From positions 1-48,732 of the forward strand of contig CALBEE010000003.1 in NCBI GenBank assembly GCA_937927575.1: a stretch of DNA of 48,732 bases. The letters are read 5' to 3'. Of this stretch, positions 1 to 12,200 are shown piece by piece (position 1 is the stretch's first letter; each line of letters begins with the position of its first letter). The notes under the pieces are model-generated. The model made no database searches and was not told the DNA's origin. It was given only the letters and a program-made list of their open reading frames with translations. The stretch is from an uncultured Saprospiraceae bacterium (lineage in GTDB: Bacteria > Bacteroidota > Bacteroidia > Chitinophagales > Saprospiraceae). Position numbers and translations under genes: made by a program.

Positions 1-813
1 ATATCCTCTTTCTTTGGGACCATCTACACCTACAGAAGACCATTCTGGTGCAGCGAATATTGAATAAGATAATCTATTGAAAATCGAAGCACCTTTATCT
101 TCATCTTCATAGATAGCGTTTTGTACTGTTACAAAAGGATGGTAATTTTCTATGTAACTATCATTGAAAGAAAGTAAATTACTATTTCTGTTTTGCAAAT
201 ATTCTACAGCCACAAATTCTTTTTGAGACAATTGTTCTACACTTTCTTCATCAAATACTTTAGCTATTGAAACTACATCTTTGTTTTCAAAGTCATTGGA
301 AAGTATTACATTTTCGATAGTACTTGCCTTCTCTTTTAACGAAACAAAATTTTCAGTAGCCGTTGAATAATTAACTACTTTTTGTTCCGCAACAGGATTA
401 ACATCTTTAGTTACAATTCTATTTTTATTATCATTATTAACTGCGTTACTAGCCACTACTTTTTGAGTAGCTTCAGTATTTTCACTTGTTTTTATTGACT
501 CGTTAATTTCTTGAACTTCAGTTTGTGCGATTTGATTCTGAGTAGAGGATGATTGTGATTCAAAATTTTGATTTGCGTATATAGTTTCTTTCTTTGTACT
601 AATACTATCTAGACTAGTATAATAGAATCCAGCCATCACCGCTAGGGCTACTCCTATTAATAGTAGTAACCACATACCGATCTTACGATTTCTATCATCG
701 TTATCTAGCATTGTCTCCATCTTATCCCATGCAGCTTCATTGTAATCGAAGGTCTGCATGCCGGCTCCTTCACGGAAGAGCTCATCCAACTCTTGCTTAG
801 GTATATCAGACAT
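1..813 (-). CDS. Sigma-factor-associated single-TM membrane protein, likely with C-terminal beta-barrel (partial)
   Basis: The frame stays open for 271 codons from an ATG at 813 to the window edge, so the C-terminus is missing. The first 44 residues are soluble and acidic (ELDELFREGA, then NEAAWDKMETMLD), followed by one hydrophobic segment at about residues 46-65 (MWLLLLIGVALAVMAGFYY). A long low-complexity linker rich in Asn, Gln, Ser, Thr and Glu follows, and the last visible residues (APEWSSVGVDGPKERGY) resemble the start of an outer-membrane beta-barrel strand set. In Bacteroidota, proteins of this plan are often encoded directly after an ECF sigma factor and act as membrane partners or anti-sigma-like proteins. 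The start codon lies inside the end of the sigma gene (8-base overlap), which implies translational coupling. The anti-sigma role is inference, as is the barrel, whose bulk is outside the window. Confidence 0.75.
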   Translation of the reverse strand, partial: MSDIPKQELDELFREGAGMQTFDYNEAAWDKMETMLDNDDRNRKIGMWLLLLIGVALAVMAGFYYTSLDSISTKKETIYANQNFESQSSSTQNQIAQTEVQEINESIKTSENTEATQKVVASNAVNNDNKNRIVTKDVNPVAEQKVVNYSTATENFVSLKEKASTIENVILSNDFENKDVVSIAKVFDEESVEQLSQKEFVAVEYLQNRNSNLLSFNDSYIENYHPFVTVQNAIYEDEDKGASIFNRLSYSIFAAPEWSSVGVDGPKERGY

Positions 814-1351
814 AAGTAATATTTAATTGTTCCGCAATTCTCTTTTGTAATACGGCTCTAGCTTTAGAAAGATTAGACTTTGAAGTACCCACTGAAATGT
901 TTAACTTCTTAGCAATCTCTTCATGCTTATAGCCATCGATTACATACATATTGAATACTGCTTTGTAAGCTGTGGATAAAGTTTGAACCATAGTCATCAA
1001 TTCTTTATATCCTATTCTACTGAGTATATCCTCTCTCATGGATATGTTTTCTGCCGCTTTAATATCAGTATTCATCTGTAATTTCTTTATTTTCTTAATC
1101 TGATCTATTGAGGTATTCACTACTATTTTTCTAAACCAGGGTTTGAAATCGTACTTCTGGTCATACTTCTTCAGATTTTTAAATGCTTTCATATAACTAT
1201 CATTCACTATTTCAATAGCTTCGTTTTCGTCGTGTATGTACCTTATAGCAATACTCATTCCATATGAATAATACAGTCTATACAACTCGTTTTGAGCTTT
1301 ACGATCTCTTTTAATACAGCGTTGTATAATATGAGTTAAGTTACTTTCCAT
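806..1351 (-). CDS. ECF-type RNA polymerase sigma factor (sigma-70 family)
   Basis: This 181-residue protein has the two-domain layout and length of an extracytoplasmic-function sigma factor. Region 2 spans about residues 20-90, with the region 2.2-2.4 signatures NDSYMKAFKNLKKYD and FKPWFRKIVVNTSID. Region 4, about residues 115-172, carries a helix-turn-helix (YKHEEIAKKLNISVGTSKSN). It should direct RNA polymerase to a small set of promoters, probably under control of the membrane protein encoded by the overlapping downstream gene. The ATG at 1351 is followed by a normal sigma N-terminus, so the start is plausible. The 574 bases upstream contain a pair of long direct repeats instead of an ordinary short promoter region. 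The target regulon cannot be told from this window. Confidence 0.93.
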   Translation of the reverse strand: MESNLTHIIQRCIKRDRKAQNELYRLYYSYGMSIAIRYIHDENEAIEIVNDSYMKAFKNLKKYDQKYDFKPWFRKIVVNTSIDQIKKIKKLQMNTDIKAAENISMREDILSRIGYKELMTMVQTLSTAYKAVFNMYVIDGYKHEEIAKKLNISVGTSKSNLSKARAVLQKRIAEQLNITYV

Positions 1352-1472
1352 TAATTATTACGTAGCTAAAAGTGTGGTTTTGATAGTTGTTAACAATTGT
1401 AATATACTCACTATACGGAGGGAAGCTATAAATGGTTGCCAAGAGGTGAAAGATTTGTTAGGTAGTGGACAT

Positions 1473-1689
1473 AAAAGTGTGGTATTACGGTGTTTTGCAA
1501 GGTGTAATTGGGTAATGAAGTGGTCCGCTATACCGTAACGTTACTAAAGCGTTTCAATGAAAAACTGCCTATGAACACGGTATTCGCCCTATCTGTGATA
1601 GCCACGATTATCGATGCGTGTAGATGTATCATCATCCCTGTAGTCCCTTCGAAGGGACACATGTACGACTTGGCTCGAGCTTGGAATAG
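1473..1689. repeat. 217-base direct repeat, unit 1
   Basis: The unit runs from AAAAGTGTGGTATTACGG to CTCGAGCTTGGAATAG and recurs exactly 224 bases downstream with no insertion or deletion. By eye the copies differ at about 14 of 217 positions; most differences fall in the first half, and the last 115 bases or so differ at only two. It contains a perfect 16-base palindrome, GTCCCTTCGAAGGGAC, at 1643-1658, and a 10-base palindrome GTAACGTTAC that unit 2 lacks. I cannot assign it to a known element. Dispersed non-coding repeat, MITE-like relic and structured RNA all remain open. Confidence 0.9.
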
Positions 1690-1696
1690 AGATTTT

Positions 1697-1913
1697 AAAA
1701 GTGCGGTATTACGGTGTTTTGCAAGGTGTCATTGGGTAATGAAGTGGTTGGTTTTACCATGGCGTTACTAAAGCGCTTCTCTGAAAAACTGCCTATGAAC
1801 ACGGTATTCGCCTTATCTGTGATAGCCACCATTATCGATGCGTGTAGATGTATCATCATCCCTGTAGTCCCTTCGAAGGGACACATGTACGACTTGGCTC
1901 GAGCTTGGAATAG
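1697..1913. repeat. 217-base direct repeat, unit 2
   Basis: This second copy is separated from unit 1 by a 7-base spacer and ends 12 bases before the NAD kinase stop codon. It keeps the 16-base palindrome GTCCCTTCGAAGGGAC at 1867-1882. Its distinct first half (GGTTTTACCATGGCG in place of CGCTATACCGTAACG) shows that the duplication is not brand new, while the near-identical second half suggests gene conversion or selection on that part. Confidence 0.9.
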
Positions 1914-1925
1914 GTTTTAGCTGAC

Positions 1926-2810
1926 TCAGTTTCGTTTATCCAGGCCCCAGAGCAGCTTTTCTCTAATGGTCTGCATAAAGTCAGTTCCATTGAGATGTGC
2001 TAGCTTAGTCCGGAATGGACATTTGGTTAGTGTGATTTTATGATCTGCAGTAATCGTTTCAAACCTTGAATCTAAGGTACAAAGGAAGTTTTCTGATCGC
2101 CCTTCTACGCTGATACTAATCTCTGCATCGTTAGAAATGACTATAGGTCTTACATTTAAATTGTGAGGCGCTATAGGTGTAATAACGATATTGCCAGAGT
2201 CTGGAGAAATAATCGGTCCACCACAACTCAATGAATATCCTGTAGATCCAGTAGGCGTACTAAATATCAAACCATCTGCCCAATATGCATTTAGATATTT
2301 ACCGTCTACCATCACCGTGATTGTGATCATAGAAGAAGTATCTCTTTTGTGAACAGTAAAATCATTTAAAGCAAAGGGCATATCATCAAATAAAGGAAGG
2401 TTGCTCTTTAAAGAAAGCATAGTCCGCTCCTCCGTAAAAAAATCTCCTGCTACAATACTATCAATCGCCTCTTCAGCCTTAGATTTTTCAATATTGGCTA
2501 AAAAACCAAGTCTGCCCATATTGATACCCATGATTGGAATATCAAGATCTTGAACTAAGTTGGTCGCTTTGAGTATAGTGCCATCGCCACCTAAAGTAAT
2601 TATCAAGTCTATGCCTATTGCCTCTAAGTCTGACTTAGCCTTGATATCTTCTTGATTGTTATGAACGATACCTGCTTCATCTAACGACAATGAATATTGA
2701 TCATAGACATAATACTCTAGATGAGATCTATCGATCTTTTCCAAGAGGTTTTTGATAATCTCTTTATCATCTGCTTTGACGGTTTGGCCATACAGTAGAA
2801 TCTTCTTCAT
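1926..2810 (-). CDS. nadK: NAD kinase
   Basis: This cytoplasmic enzyme phosphorylates NAD to NADP using ATP, and is the only route to NADP in most bacteria. The 294-residue protein has the usual family length. The diagnostic motifs are present: the GGDGTILKA loop at about residues 74-82 (catalytic Asp), GRLGFLA after it, and the glycine-rich PTGSTGYSLSCGGPI at about residues 186-200 that binds the NAD and ATP phosphates. The N-terminus (MKKILLYGQ) fits the first Rossmann strand. The gene stands alone: a terminator and a small gene lie upstream, and the repeat pair begins 12 bases after its stop. Confidence 0.97.
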   Translation of the reverse strand: MKKILLYGQTVKADDKEIIKNLLEKIDRSHLEYYVYDQYSLSLDEAGIVHNNQEDIKAKSDLEAIGIDLIITLGGDGTILKATNLVQDLDIPIMGINMGRLGFLANIEKSKAEEAIDSIVAGDFFTEERTMLSLKSNLPLFDDMPFALNDFTVHKRDTSSMITITVMVDGKYLNAYWADGLIFSTPTGSTGYSLSCGGPIISPDSGNIVITPIAPHNLNVRPIVISNDAEISISVEGRSENFLCTLDSRFETITADHKITLTKCPFRTKLAHLNGTDFMQTIREKLLWGLDKRN

Positions 2811-2882
2811 AAGGTAAAGATAAGGATGATTTTGAGTTTCAATGGCATTCCGAATTCTCTCATATGCTTAGTTATAGTCAAT

Positions 2883-2918
2883 AAAAAATCCTCACCAGCG
2901 AACCAATGAGGATTTTTT
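2883..2918 (-). terminator. Intrinsic terminator after the 66-residue small-protein gene
   Basis: A perfect 12-base-pair stem (AAAAAATCCTCA with TGAGGATTTTTT) closes a 12-base loop. Read on the minus strand it ends in a run of T, 17 bases after the stop of the small gene at 2935. The A and T flanks make it usable in both directions, but no plus-strand gene needs it. Confidence 0.85.
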
Positions 2919-2934
2919 ATTCTTTGCTAAGCTA

Positions 2935-3135
2935 CTATTCCGCGTCTTTCTTCGCTTTAGTGCTTAGTAATTTTTCGATAGCATCAGGGTTTATTACTTC
3001 AAGAATACCTCTATCGTAGTCTCTCATAAAATCGTCCACTTTCATTCTGCTCTTAGAATTACTATTAATGTACTTAATACCTACAAAAGAGCTAGTAGTA
3101 TCGAGCACCTTTACTTTCATCTTATGGACTGCCAT
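2935..3135 (-). CDS. Small basic protein of unknown function
   Basis: I do not recognise the family. The product is 66 residues from the ATG at 3135, or 79 from an in-frame ATG at 3174. I prefer 3135 because the bases before it (AATAAACAGAAAAAT) form the A-rich leader typical of Bacteroidota starts, whereas the extra 13 residues look like translated leader. The sequence is soluble, Lys/Asp-rich and without a signal peptide (MKVKVLDTTSSFVGIKYIN, MKVDDFMRDYDRGILEVIN, then a lysine-rich tail). The folded-looking beginning resembles a small beta-rich domain. It lies downstream of the giant gene in the same direction and has its own terminator, so its expression pattern is unclear. Confidence 0.6.
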   Translation of the reverse strand: MAVHKMKVKVLDTTSSFVGIKYINSNSKSRMKVDDFMRDYDRGILEVINPDAIEKLLSTKAKKDAE

Positions 3136-3183
3136 ATTTTTCTGTTTATTTATTAAAATGTGATTGCCAATCATTATAAATAA

Positions 3184-3209
3184 GCGGATATTCGGCTATT
3201 AAGTTCCGC
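3184..3209 (-). terminator. Weak hairpin after the giant gene
   Basis: GCGGA at 3184-3188 pairs with TCCGC at 3205-3209 over a 16-base loop, 20 bases past the giant gene's stop. On the minus strand it is followed by TTATTTATAATG, a poor T-tract. It may be an inefficient terminator that lets some transcription through to the small gene. Confidence 0.3.
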
Positions 3210-3228
3210 CTTTTTTCTTTTAAACCTT

Positions 3229-6200
3229 TTAATTTACTTTCATTAAGTACTGTTTATCAACAGGAACTCCTTTATGTGTAACGATAAGAATATACATACC
3301 ATCCACTTGATGCTCTAATTCGATCCATTGGCTCTTCTCGCTTATACTTCCTTTCTGTACGAGACCTCCATCTAGTCTTATGATATTATATTCTACCCCT
3401 TGCACTAATTTATTCATACGCACTTGTACCCTATTATAGAATGGGTTTGGACCAGAAGTAAATTTAAGAACTTCCTCAGGATCAGAAACATTAATATCAT
3501 TATCAAGATCTTCTTGTAATAAATCTTGATCTCCAGAAGTCACTTCAGGAGCTATTCCATCATCATCAATCAATCCTATATCTATATTAGGCACGGATAG
3601 ACCATTGTTGACGGTAAACATTGCGGACATACCGTTAGTATTGACGTCACTATCAATCATATCATCATTACCGGCATTCATGGTAGTCGTCGCAAAACCA
3701 TCATCCACTCCTACGGCAACTTGATACTCACCTATTGGAATATCTACGAAAGAATATCTTCCTGCCTGATTCGTCATAGTTTGAGCGACCATAGCACCTT
3801 GATCGTTTAATAAAGTAATTTCTACATCCTTTATCATGGATTCACCAAATTCGAATAATCCATCTCCATCTTCATCAAACCATACATGACTCCGGAGGTT
3901 GTTAGTATTTTGAGCAAAGAATCCTGCGTCTACATTTTTGAGACTGAATCCATGTGCTAATGAAAATAATGGTGTTACGCCTGTTTCATCGGCATCACTA
4001 TCAGTATCAGAATCACCTATATTCATGGGTGAAGCCACATAGCCATTAGGCACTTCAAATTCTGCAAAATATAATCCTTGCTTCAATCCATCAAAGCAAT
4101 AAAATCCATCTGAGTTTGTAGTTGTACTTGCAATCAGGAGGCCATTTGATCTACGCAATGATACCGCGATATTGGCAATACCTGGTTCACCAGCATCTTG
4201 CACACCATCTTCATCAAGATCATCCCAAACGAAATCACCTAACTGAGCTGGTAAGAATCCTCCAGCATCAATATCAGTTCTGATTTGACCACTAGCAATC
4301 GAGAATGTTTCTGTACTTCCAGGACCATTTGTCATCCCCGTCACATCCGAATCCTTCTCATCGTCCGTGCCTTGATCAGCATCGGTGAATAGATATGGCT
4401 CTGGTAGTTCAAAAACGATATAATATGAACCTAGTGGCACACTATTGAATCGATAAAATCCATCTTCCATAGTTACCGCATCTGGCTCTGATATAACGGT
4501 CTGTAATAGAGCTCCTGTACCAGCATCATGTAGTTTTACTGTTACACCATTAAGCCCTGGCTCATTAGACCCTCTTCGACCATTGCCATTAACGTCCACA
4601 AATATCTGATCACCAATTGCACCTACTGATATAAATCCACCATCAATATTTTCAATAATTTCAGATGGTCCTAGATTAATAATATCCGTACTATTCGGAT
4701 CTGTATTTCCTCCTGTAATATCAGAATCTGTAAGATCACTACCTACATTGGGTATGGTTGGAGATGTTCCGATGGGTCCTTCAAAGACTACGTAATATTG
4801 TCCATCACTTAATTCAGTAAAGGAGTATGCTCCATTGGCATCTGTGACCGTATTTTTGATTTCTAATCCATTATTATCAAATAGTATGACCGCTACATTC
4901 TCCAAAAGTGGATTACTACCTTCTCTTATTCCATTGCCGTCACTATCTGCCCACGCTACTCCTGAGATTACCGCATCCGCCGGCTGTGCAAATACGAAAC
5001 CGCCATCGAAGTCTAGATTTATTTCTCCGGAAAGTAATGCGAAAGTTCCAGTTACTCCAAATCCATCTTGCTCAATAATATCAGAATCTAAAATATCATC
5101 TCCTTGATTGGCAATCGTGGGAACGTAGTTTTCTAATCCTGTAAATCTTAGAGAGTATTCGCCTGGAACTAAGTCTTCGACTAGATACATACCATCTTGA
5201 TCAGAAGTAGAAGATCCTGCGACCATCATAGCGGCATCTAATACCTCTACCAATACTCCTTGTTGAGGCATCTCTGACGATTGTTGGATACCATCTTCGT
5301 TTTCATCGATCCAAACATAATCTCCTATACTTGCTAACTCAAAGATTCCACCATCTACCGTTTGTGTTTCATCCAAGTTCAACATCATTGGCGCAGAAAG
5401 TCCTATACCTCCAATATCAACTACTACATCGCTATCTGTATTATCATTACCTACATTAGGAGTTGTAAATTGATACGTTGAAGGATAATTTGAAAACTCA
5501 ACATTGTAAGTTCCCGCTAAAATTCCTTCGAATAAGTACATGCCATCAGCATCTGTAATCGTACTTGCCACTACGATGCCATTATCATCTAGAAGTTTGA
5601 CATCAGCACCTTCTAAGCCCATATTATTACTATCCTTGACACCATCTCCATCCGCATCTATAAATAGCTGTCCATTGACGGTAGATCTAATGTCAGTTAC
5701 ACCTGCATCTACATCTTGATATAGTTCTCCATTTAATACTATGAAAGGTGAAGTTCTACCTGGTCCCATAAAACCTGTCACATCAGAATCTGTATCTGCA
5801 GGCCCTACATTAGGAGTAACAAAATCTAAAGTATCTGGAATATTAAATTCGACAAAATAACTTCCTGTAGGTATAGAACTAAATCCATAAATTCCTAATT
5901 CATTGGAAAATACTGGCCCAGCAAATGGCGTATCTACATCAGTAGTTGAGTATAAAAATATCTCTATTCCTTCAACGGGAGTATTAGGATTATCTTGAAT
6001 AAAATTATTATCTGTGTCCAACCAAACTTCACCAGTTATGACTGCACCTGTCGGTACAAATCCACCATCAATATCTTCATTACATTCTCCAGAACCTAGG
6101 AAAAATATGTCTGTAGTACCGACACCATTTGCTTCAGTAATATCAGAATTGACCTCAGGCATTCCAGCTAATGTAATAGTAGGTTGGATCGCTTCAGGAT

Positions 6201-9200
6201 ATTCAAATTCTAAATAATAGCTTCCCGGATCTAAATCATTGAAAGTATATAATCCTTCAAGGTCAGTAAGTACTGAATCTAATCTCATTCCTGTAGCATC
6301 AAACAGTATTACCTTTAGCATAGGTAATCCTGGTTCACCGGCATCTTGAATACCATCTGAATTTTGATCCAGAAATACAAAGTTTCCAATCTTAGCAGGG
6401 AAAATTAATCCTGCATAAATATTTGTAATAGCCTGACCCGTATTAAGTGTAAAAGTCTCTGTAGTACCTTCACCATTAGCTCCACTCGTTACATCAGAAT
6501 CTACATCATCATCACCGCCTTGATCCGCTTCTGTAAATGTAGTATCGTCATTAAGAACAAATCTTATATAGTAGTCATTTGGAGATACATCATTAAATAT
6601 ATAACCACCGTCAGGGTCAGTGTTTGTACTTGATTCTAAAGTACCATCAGCAGTATACAATTCTACTGTAACAGCTTCAAATGAATTAATATTATCATTA
6701 AATATTCCATCGGCATCAATATCATTCCAAACAAATCCTTCAATGGACCCTGGATTTTCCACTAAACCAAAATCTATAGAAAGATCATTTTGACCGGACA
6801 TAATCATGATCGTATCCGATAGTAAAAATGCTCCATCGGTCAATAGATCAGAATCTATTTCACTGTCTGTACCTTCTTGATAAGTCGTAGCTTTAAGTCC
6901 TAAAGGAGCCTGCATAAATATCCAATATCTACCTGGTGCTAAACCATCAAAAAGATAAGCACCATCGGCTGCAGTATTAGCAATATCTACGGCCTCACCA
7001 GCCATATCTAGAATAGTAAGATTAGCAAATTCAACACCTGGTTCACCATCATCTTGTAGACCATTTCCATCGGTATCAAACCACACAAAATCTCCAATAC
7101 TTCCTAAGATAAATACTCCTGCATCATACACTTGAGCATCTTGAATACCTAAAGTAAATAACTCCGTGCTTCCCATCGCTATAGACTCTGTAACATCAGA
7201 ATCAATAGTATCATCGGTTGCCACATCTGCTATAGTAAACTCGTAATCCGAAGCTACTTCGAATGTGAGATAATACATACCTGTACCCACATCTTCAATG
7301 AGATATGTCCCATCAGCATTGGCCATTACAGATTTTACTATCGTTCCATCCGCAGCATGTAAATTAACAGTATAAGCCTCCAAATTTACTTCTGTATCTT
7401 CATTGAAGCCGTCACCATTTTTATCGATAAATACTTCACCGGAAATCTGAGATCTTCCATCTTCGACACCTGCATCAACATTGGTAATCACATCACCAAT
7501 AGTAACTGTAATATCTTCAGTAGTACCTATGCCATTAGAACCATCCGCATCTGAATCAACATCTTCAGATCCAATTGCTGGTGTAACAAAAACTAATGTG
7601 TCTGTGATATCAAATCTTACATAGTAAGTTCCATCATCTACAGGCTTGAATGTATAAGATCCATTTTGATTAGTTACAGTACTAGATTCTTCTTGATCAT
7701 TCAGTGCATTAAATAATTTTACCGGAATTCCAGATAGCAATTGATCAGAAGAAGATTGCATTTCATCTCCGTCAATATCTAGCCAAACTTCTCCATGTAT
7801 CTCAGCACCTGCAAGTCCAAGACCTGCATCTATATCCAAATTATCAGTGCCAGATATTAAAGCGAAATCGTCGGTGGTTCCTTCTCCATTCGCATCCGTA
7901 AGATCAGAATTAAGCGAAAGGTCAGAAGAAACATTTTGCGTTCTAGTAAGATCTTGAGGATATTCAATCTCGATATAATACATACCTGGATTCAATCCTT
8001 CAAAACCATATATTCCATCTACATTTGTATTATCCGTAGCAATCAATTGATCGTTCTCATCATATAGATTTACGACAACATTTTCAATACCTGGCTCTCC
8101 AGCATCTTGTAATCCATTTCGATTATCATCAGACCAAACGAAGTCTCCAATACTTGATAGCTCAAAGACTCCTGCAGATATTGTAAGATTACATTCTCCT
8201 GGAGCTAATGCAAATACATCTGTACTTCCATCTCCATTAGATTCTGTTACATCAGAGTCAGTAGCATCATCACCTTCATTCGGCAAAGTGAATAATTGAT
8301 CTCCTACAGCAAAAATAACATAGTAATCTCCAGCCAATATATTTTCAAAAAGGTATGCCCCATTTTCATCTGTTAGTCTTGTTGCTACTTCTTCTCCAGA
8401 AGTATTATAAAGTGTCACTGGTATACCTTCTAGTAATTCATCGTCGACCATCAACTGGCCATCACGCATCAAATCAGTAAATACAACTCCACCAATTTTA
8501 GCATAATTATTAGCCAAACCGAAATCAACATTTTCAATCATTTGGCCTGAACAAATATTAATAGTATCGCTAACATTGAAACCAGCTATATTTTGCAAAT
8601 CTGAATCTACATCTTCATCTCCTTGCTGGAATAATGTAGGTATATAAATATCATCAAATTGCAACTGGATTATATACTTTCCAGGCGTAATGTTGTCGAA
8701 AGAATAATTACCGTTTTCATCTGAAACAATCTCTTCTTGATTAGTACCCGTTTCATCAAATAATGTAAGTGCAATACCTTCTAAACCTGCATCGCTATTA
8801 TCTTGAATACCATCATCATTATTATCCAAGAATACCAAATTACCAATACTTCCATTTCTGTATGCCCCTGTAGCTTGATTAGATAAAATTGCTCCCGGAG
8901 CCAATGTAAATATATCAGTACTTCCATCACCATTAGCATTGGTAACATCCATAGTAGAGAAAATATAATTCGATGATAAATTATAAATAATATAATAATC
9001 TCCAGCTAATACATTTTCAAAATTATAGCTTCCATCTACCGCTGTTGTAGTGGTTTGTATCAATTGATTATCCGTATTGTAAAGCTCAACTGCTACACCC
9101 ACTTTAATCGTATCAGGTTCATCAAAAATGGCATTCGCTTTAGCATCTTCAAAAACACTTCCTGTTATGTTTGCATAATTATTTATAAACCCAAAATCAA

Positions 9201-12200
9201 TACTTTCATCTTGCTGTCCAGAACAAATAGTTATTACATCCGTACCTAATAATCCATTAGAAGTTTGTAAATCTGAATCTAAATTATCATCACCTACATT
9301 TGGTAAGGTAGGCAAATATAGATCTGAACTAATGGCTCTAATTACATATTGCCCTGGTGACAAATTATCAAAAGTATAACTACCATCAACACCACTATTG
9401 ATACTTGCTAATGCATTACCATCTAAATCAAAAAGTGATAAGGCAATTCCTTCTAATTCATTGTCTGTAGTATTTTGAATGCCATTTTCATTGAGATCCA
9501 AGAAAACGAAATTTCCTATACTCCCATTACGATATGAACCTACTTCAGTATTTACTAATACCTCGCCCGGTTGCAGTGTAAAATTATCTGTACTTCCATC
9601 ACCATTAGTTCCAGTAACTTCTGCAGATGTATAAATATAACTATCATCCAATCCATATACTATGTAATATGTACCCGCTAAAACATCAGTAAAACTATAA
9701 TTACCATTTGCGTCGGTAGTTGTGGTTTGCACTATCGAATTATCTTCAGAGAAAAGTGTCACTGTGACATTTGCAATAGTCGTATCTATATCATTAAACA
9801 GACTATCCGCTTTACTATCTTCATAGACTTGTCCGCTTATAGAAGTATAATTATTTACAAAACCAAAATCAATACTTAGATCATCTTGACCAGAACAAAT
9901 AGTAATTGGATTAGATCCATAATTACCCATTAGCGTTTGAAGATCTGAATCTAATGCAGGGTCACCAATATTAGCTTGCGTTGGCAAGTACAATTCCGAA
10001 GAAAGTATACTAATAATATAATCTCCAGGCACCAGCCCTTCAAACAAATACGCACCATCTGCATCGGTGATGAAAACCGTCTCGACACCTCCATTACCAT
10101 TAATTAAAGATAGCATTACATCGGCTAGTGCTTCATCTCCTTCATCCTGAATTCCATTCTCATTGAGATCTAAGAAGACATAATCTCCAATAGCTCCAGG
10201 TATGTATGCTCCAGTGGTTTGATCCACAAACATTTCTCCAGGCAATAAAGTAAAGACATCCGTACTTCCGTCGCCATTGGCATTCGTGATGTTACCTGTA
10301 GAGAAAAAGTATTGATCTTCTAAACCATATACTAAATAATAATCTCCTGGTAAAACATCTTCGAAGGTATAGTTTCCTTCGCTGTCAGTCATAGTAGATT
10401 GAATCTCTTGATCAGAAGAATTATATAAGATTACAGGCACTGCTATTAAAGCAGTATCAGGCATATCAAATATTTCATCTGCTTTGCTATCTTCAAATAC
10501 TTGTCCTGTAATAGTAGCAAAGTCAATTATGAATCCAAAGTCAATTGTATTATCAGTTTGTCCAGAACAAATAGTAATACTTGGCGAAGTATAATTACCT
10601 GGAACACCTTCAAGATCTGAATCCAAATTATCATCTCCGACATTACTAAGTGTAGAGAGATATAAATCAGAATTAGTAAGCTGAATAGAATAATCCCCTG
10701 GCACCAATCCAATAAAACTATAGCTTCCATCGGCATCACTTGTGGCGGCTTTTACTTCTTCTCCATCAGCATTCAAAAGTGTAAGTGAAATATCTGCTAA
10801 GCCAGAATCATTCACACCTTGTATTCCATCTTCATCATTATCTAAGAAAACAAAATCACCAATTGTACCTGGTATATAAGCTCCAGTAATTTCATTGTTT
10901 TTATCTTCCCCAGGTGCTAAAGTAAAGACATCTGTACTTCCTTGGCCATTCGATTCGGTTACATTATTCGTTGAATATATATACGCATCAGATAGACCAT
11001 AAATAATATAATAATCTCCTGCTAAAATATTTTCAAATTGGAAATTCCCTAATGAATCGGTTTCAGTATTTTGGACTAATGTGCCTTGTGAATCTAACAA
11101 GGATATCATCACGTTTACTATTGAAGTATCAAGATTATCAAATTCGCCATCGGCTTTACTATCTTCGAAAACCTGGCCGCTGATCTGTGCATAATTATTA
11201 ATAAATCCAAAATCAATGGTATCCACTTGTTGCCCAGAACAAAGTGTAATACTTCCTGAAGTATAAAGACCACTCACTTCTAATAAATCTGAGTCTTCAT
11301 CATCCTCACCAACATTACTCAGTGTCGGAAGAAAGAGATCATCTTTGATGAAATTGATCACATAATTTCCTGGAATTAAAGAATCAAAAATATAAGAACC
11401 ATCTTCAGCGCTTACTAAAGTAGATACAAGTGCTCCACTATTATCTCGGAGCTCTAAAGTGAGACCTTGCAAACCTTCATCATTATCATTTTGAACTCCA
11501 TCTTCATTCAAATCAAGAAAAACAAAGTCACCTACAGATGCTGGTATATATGCACCTGTCAATAAATTATCTAAGACTTCTCCAGGCGCTAATGTAAAGA
11601 CATCCGTACTTCCAACTCCATTAGATAATGTAATATCGGATGTCGAGAAAATATAATTGCTAGGAAGATTATAGACGATGTAATAATCACCAGCCAACAC
11701 ATTCTCAATAGTATAATTACCCAATGTATCCGTACTCACAGATTGGATTAATTCACCGTCTACATTATATAACATCGCAGAGATATTAGACAATAAAGTG
11801 TCACCAACATTGAAGAGTCCAGTAGCTTTGCTATCCTCAAATAATTGACCAGATAAAGTCGCGTAATTATTTATAAATCCAAAATCAATCGTATCTATTT
11901 CTTGACCCGAACAAGTAGCTATTATTGGAGATACATATGAACCATTTATATCCATCAAATCAGAATCTGTCTCTGAAGATCCTTCTCCTTCGATAGTGGC
12001 TAAGTACAAATCAGAACTAACTAAATTTATAGAATACTCTCCCGGCACTAAGCCATCAAAAAGATATGCGCCATTCGCATCTGATGTATCTATAGCCACT
12101 TCACTTCCTGATGCATCTAATAAGATTAATTCTATTCCTTGAAGTCCAGTATCACCATTATTTTGTACACCATCTTCATTGAGATCTAGAAATACAAAAT

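Larger units (their letters stand above)
1352..1925. other. Gene-free stretch holding a 217-base direct repeat pair
   Basis: There is no convincing gene between the sigma factor start and the NAD kinase stop. Most of the stretch is two direct repeat units (1473-1689 and 1697-1913). An 11-base match to the unit start (AAAAGTGTGGT) recurs at 1368-1378, close to the sigma gene, and may be a remnant of a third copy. A 10-base palindrome TTGTTAACAA lies at about 1387-1396. Short reading frames exist on both strands inside the repeats, but they look incidental. Confidence 0.7.

Noticed and set aside
1473-1913. CRISPR-like array
   Set aside because: The repeat units are over 200 bases with a 7-base spacer and no cas genes are near.
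1508-1920. Reading frames of 63-87 codons on both strands inside the direct repeats
   Set aside because: They follow the repeat boundaries, overlap each other on opposite strands, have no plausible leaders and change ends between the two units, so they are by-products of the repeat.
9055-10739. Frames in other readings inside the giant gene (for example 9055-9249 plus and 10527-10739 minus)
   Set aside because: They are shadows of the repeated modules, with unlikely amino-acid composition and no signals.
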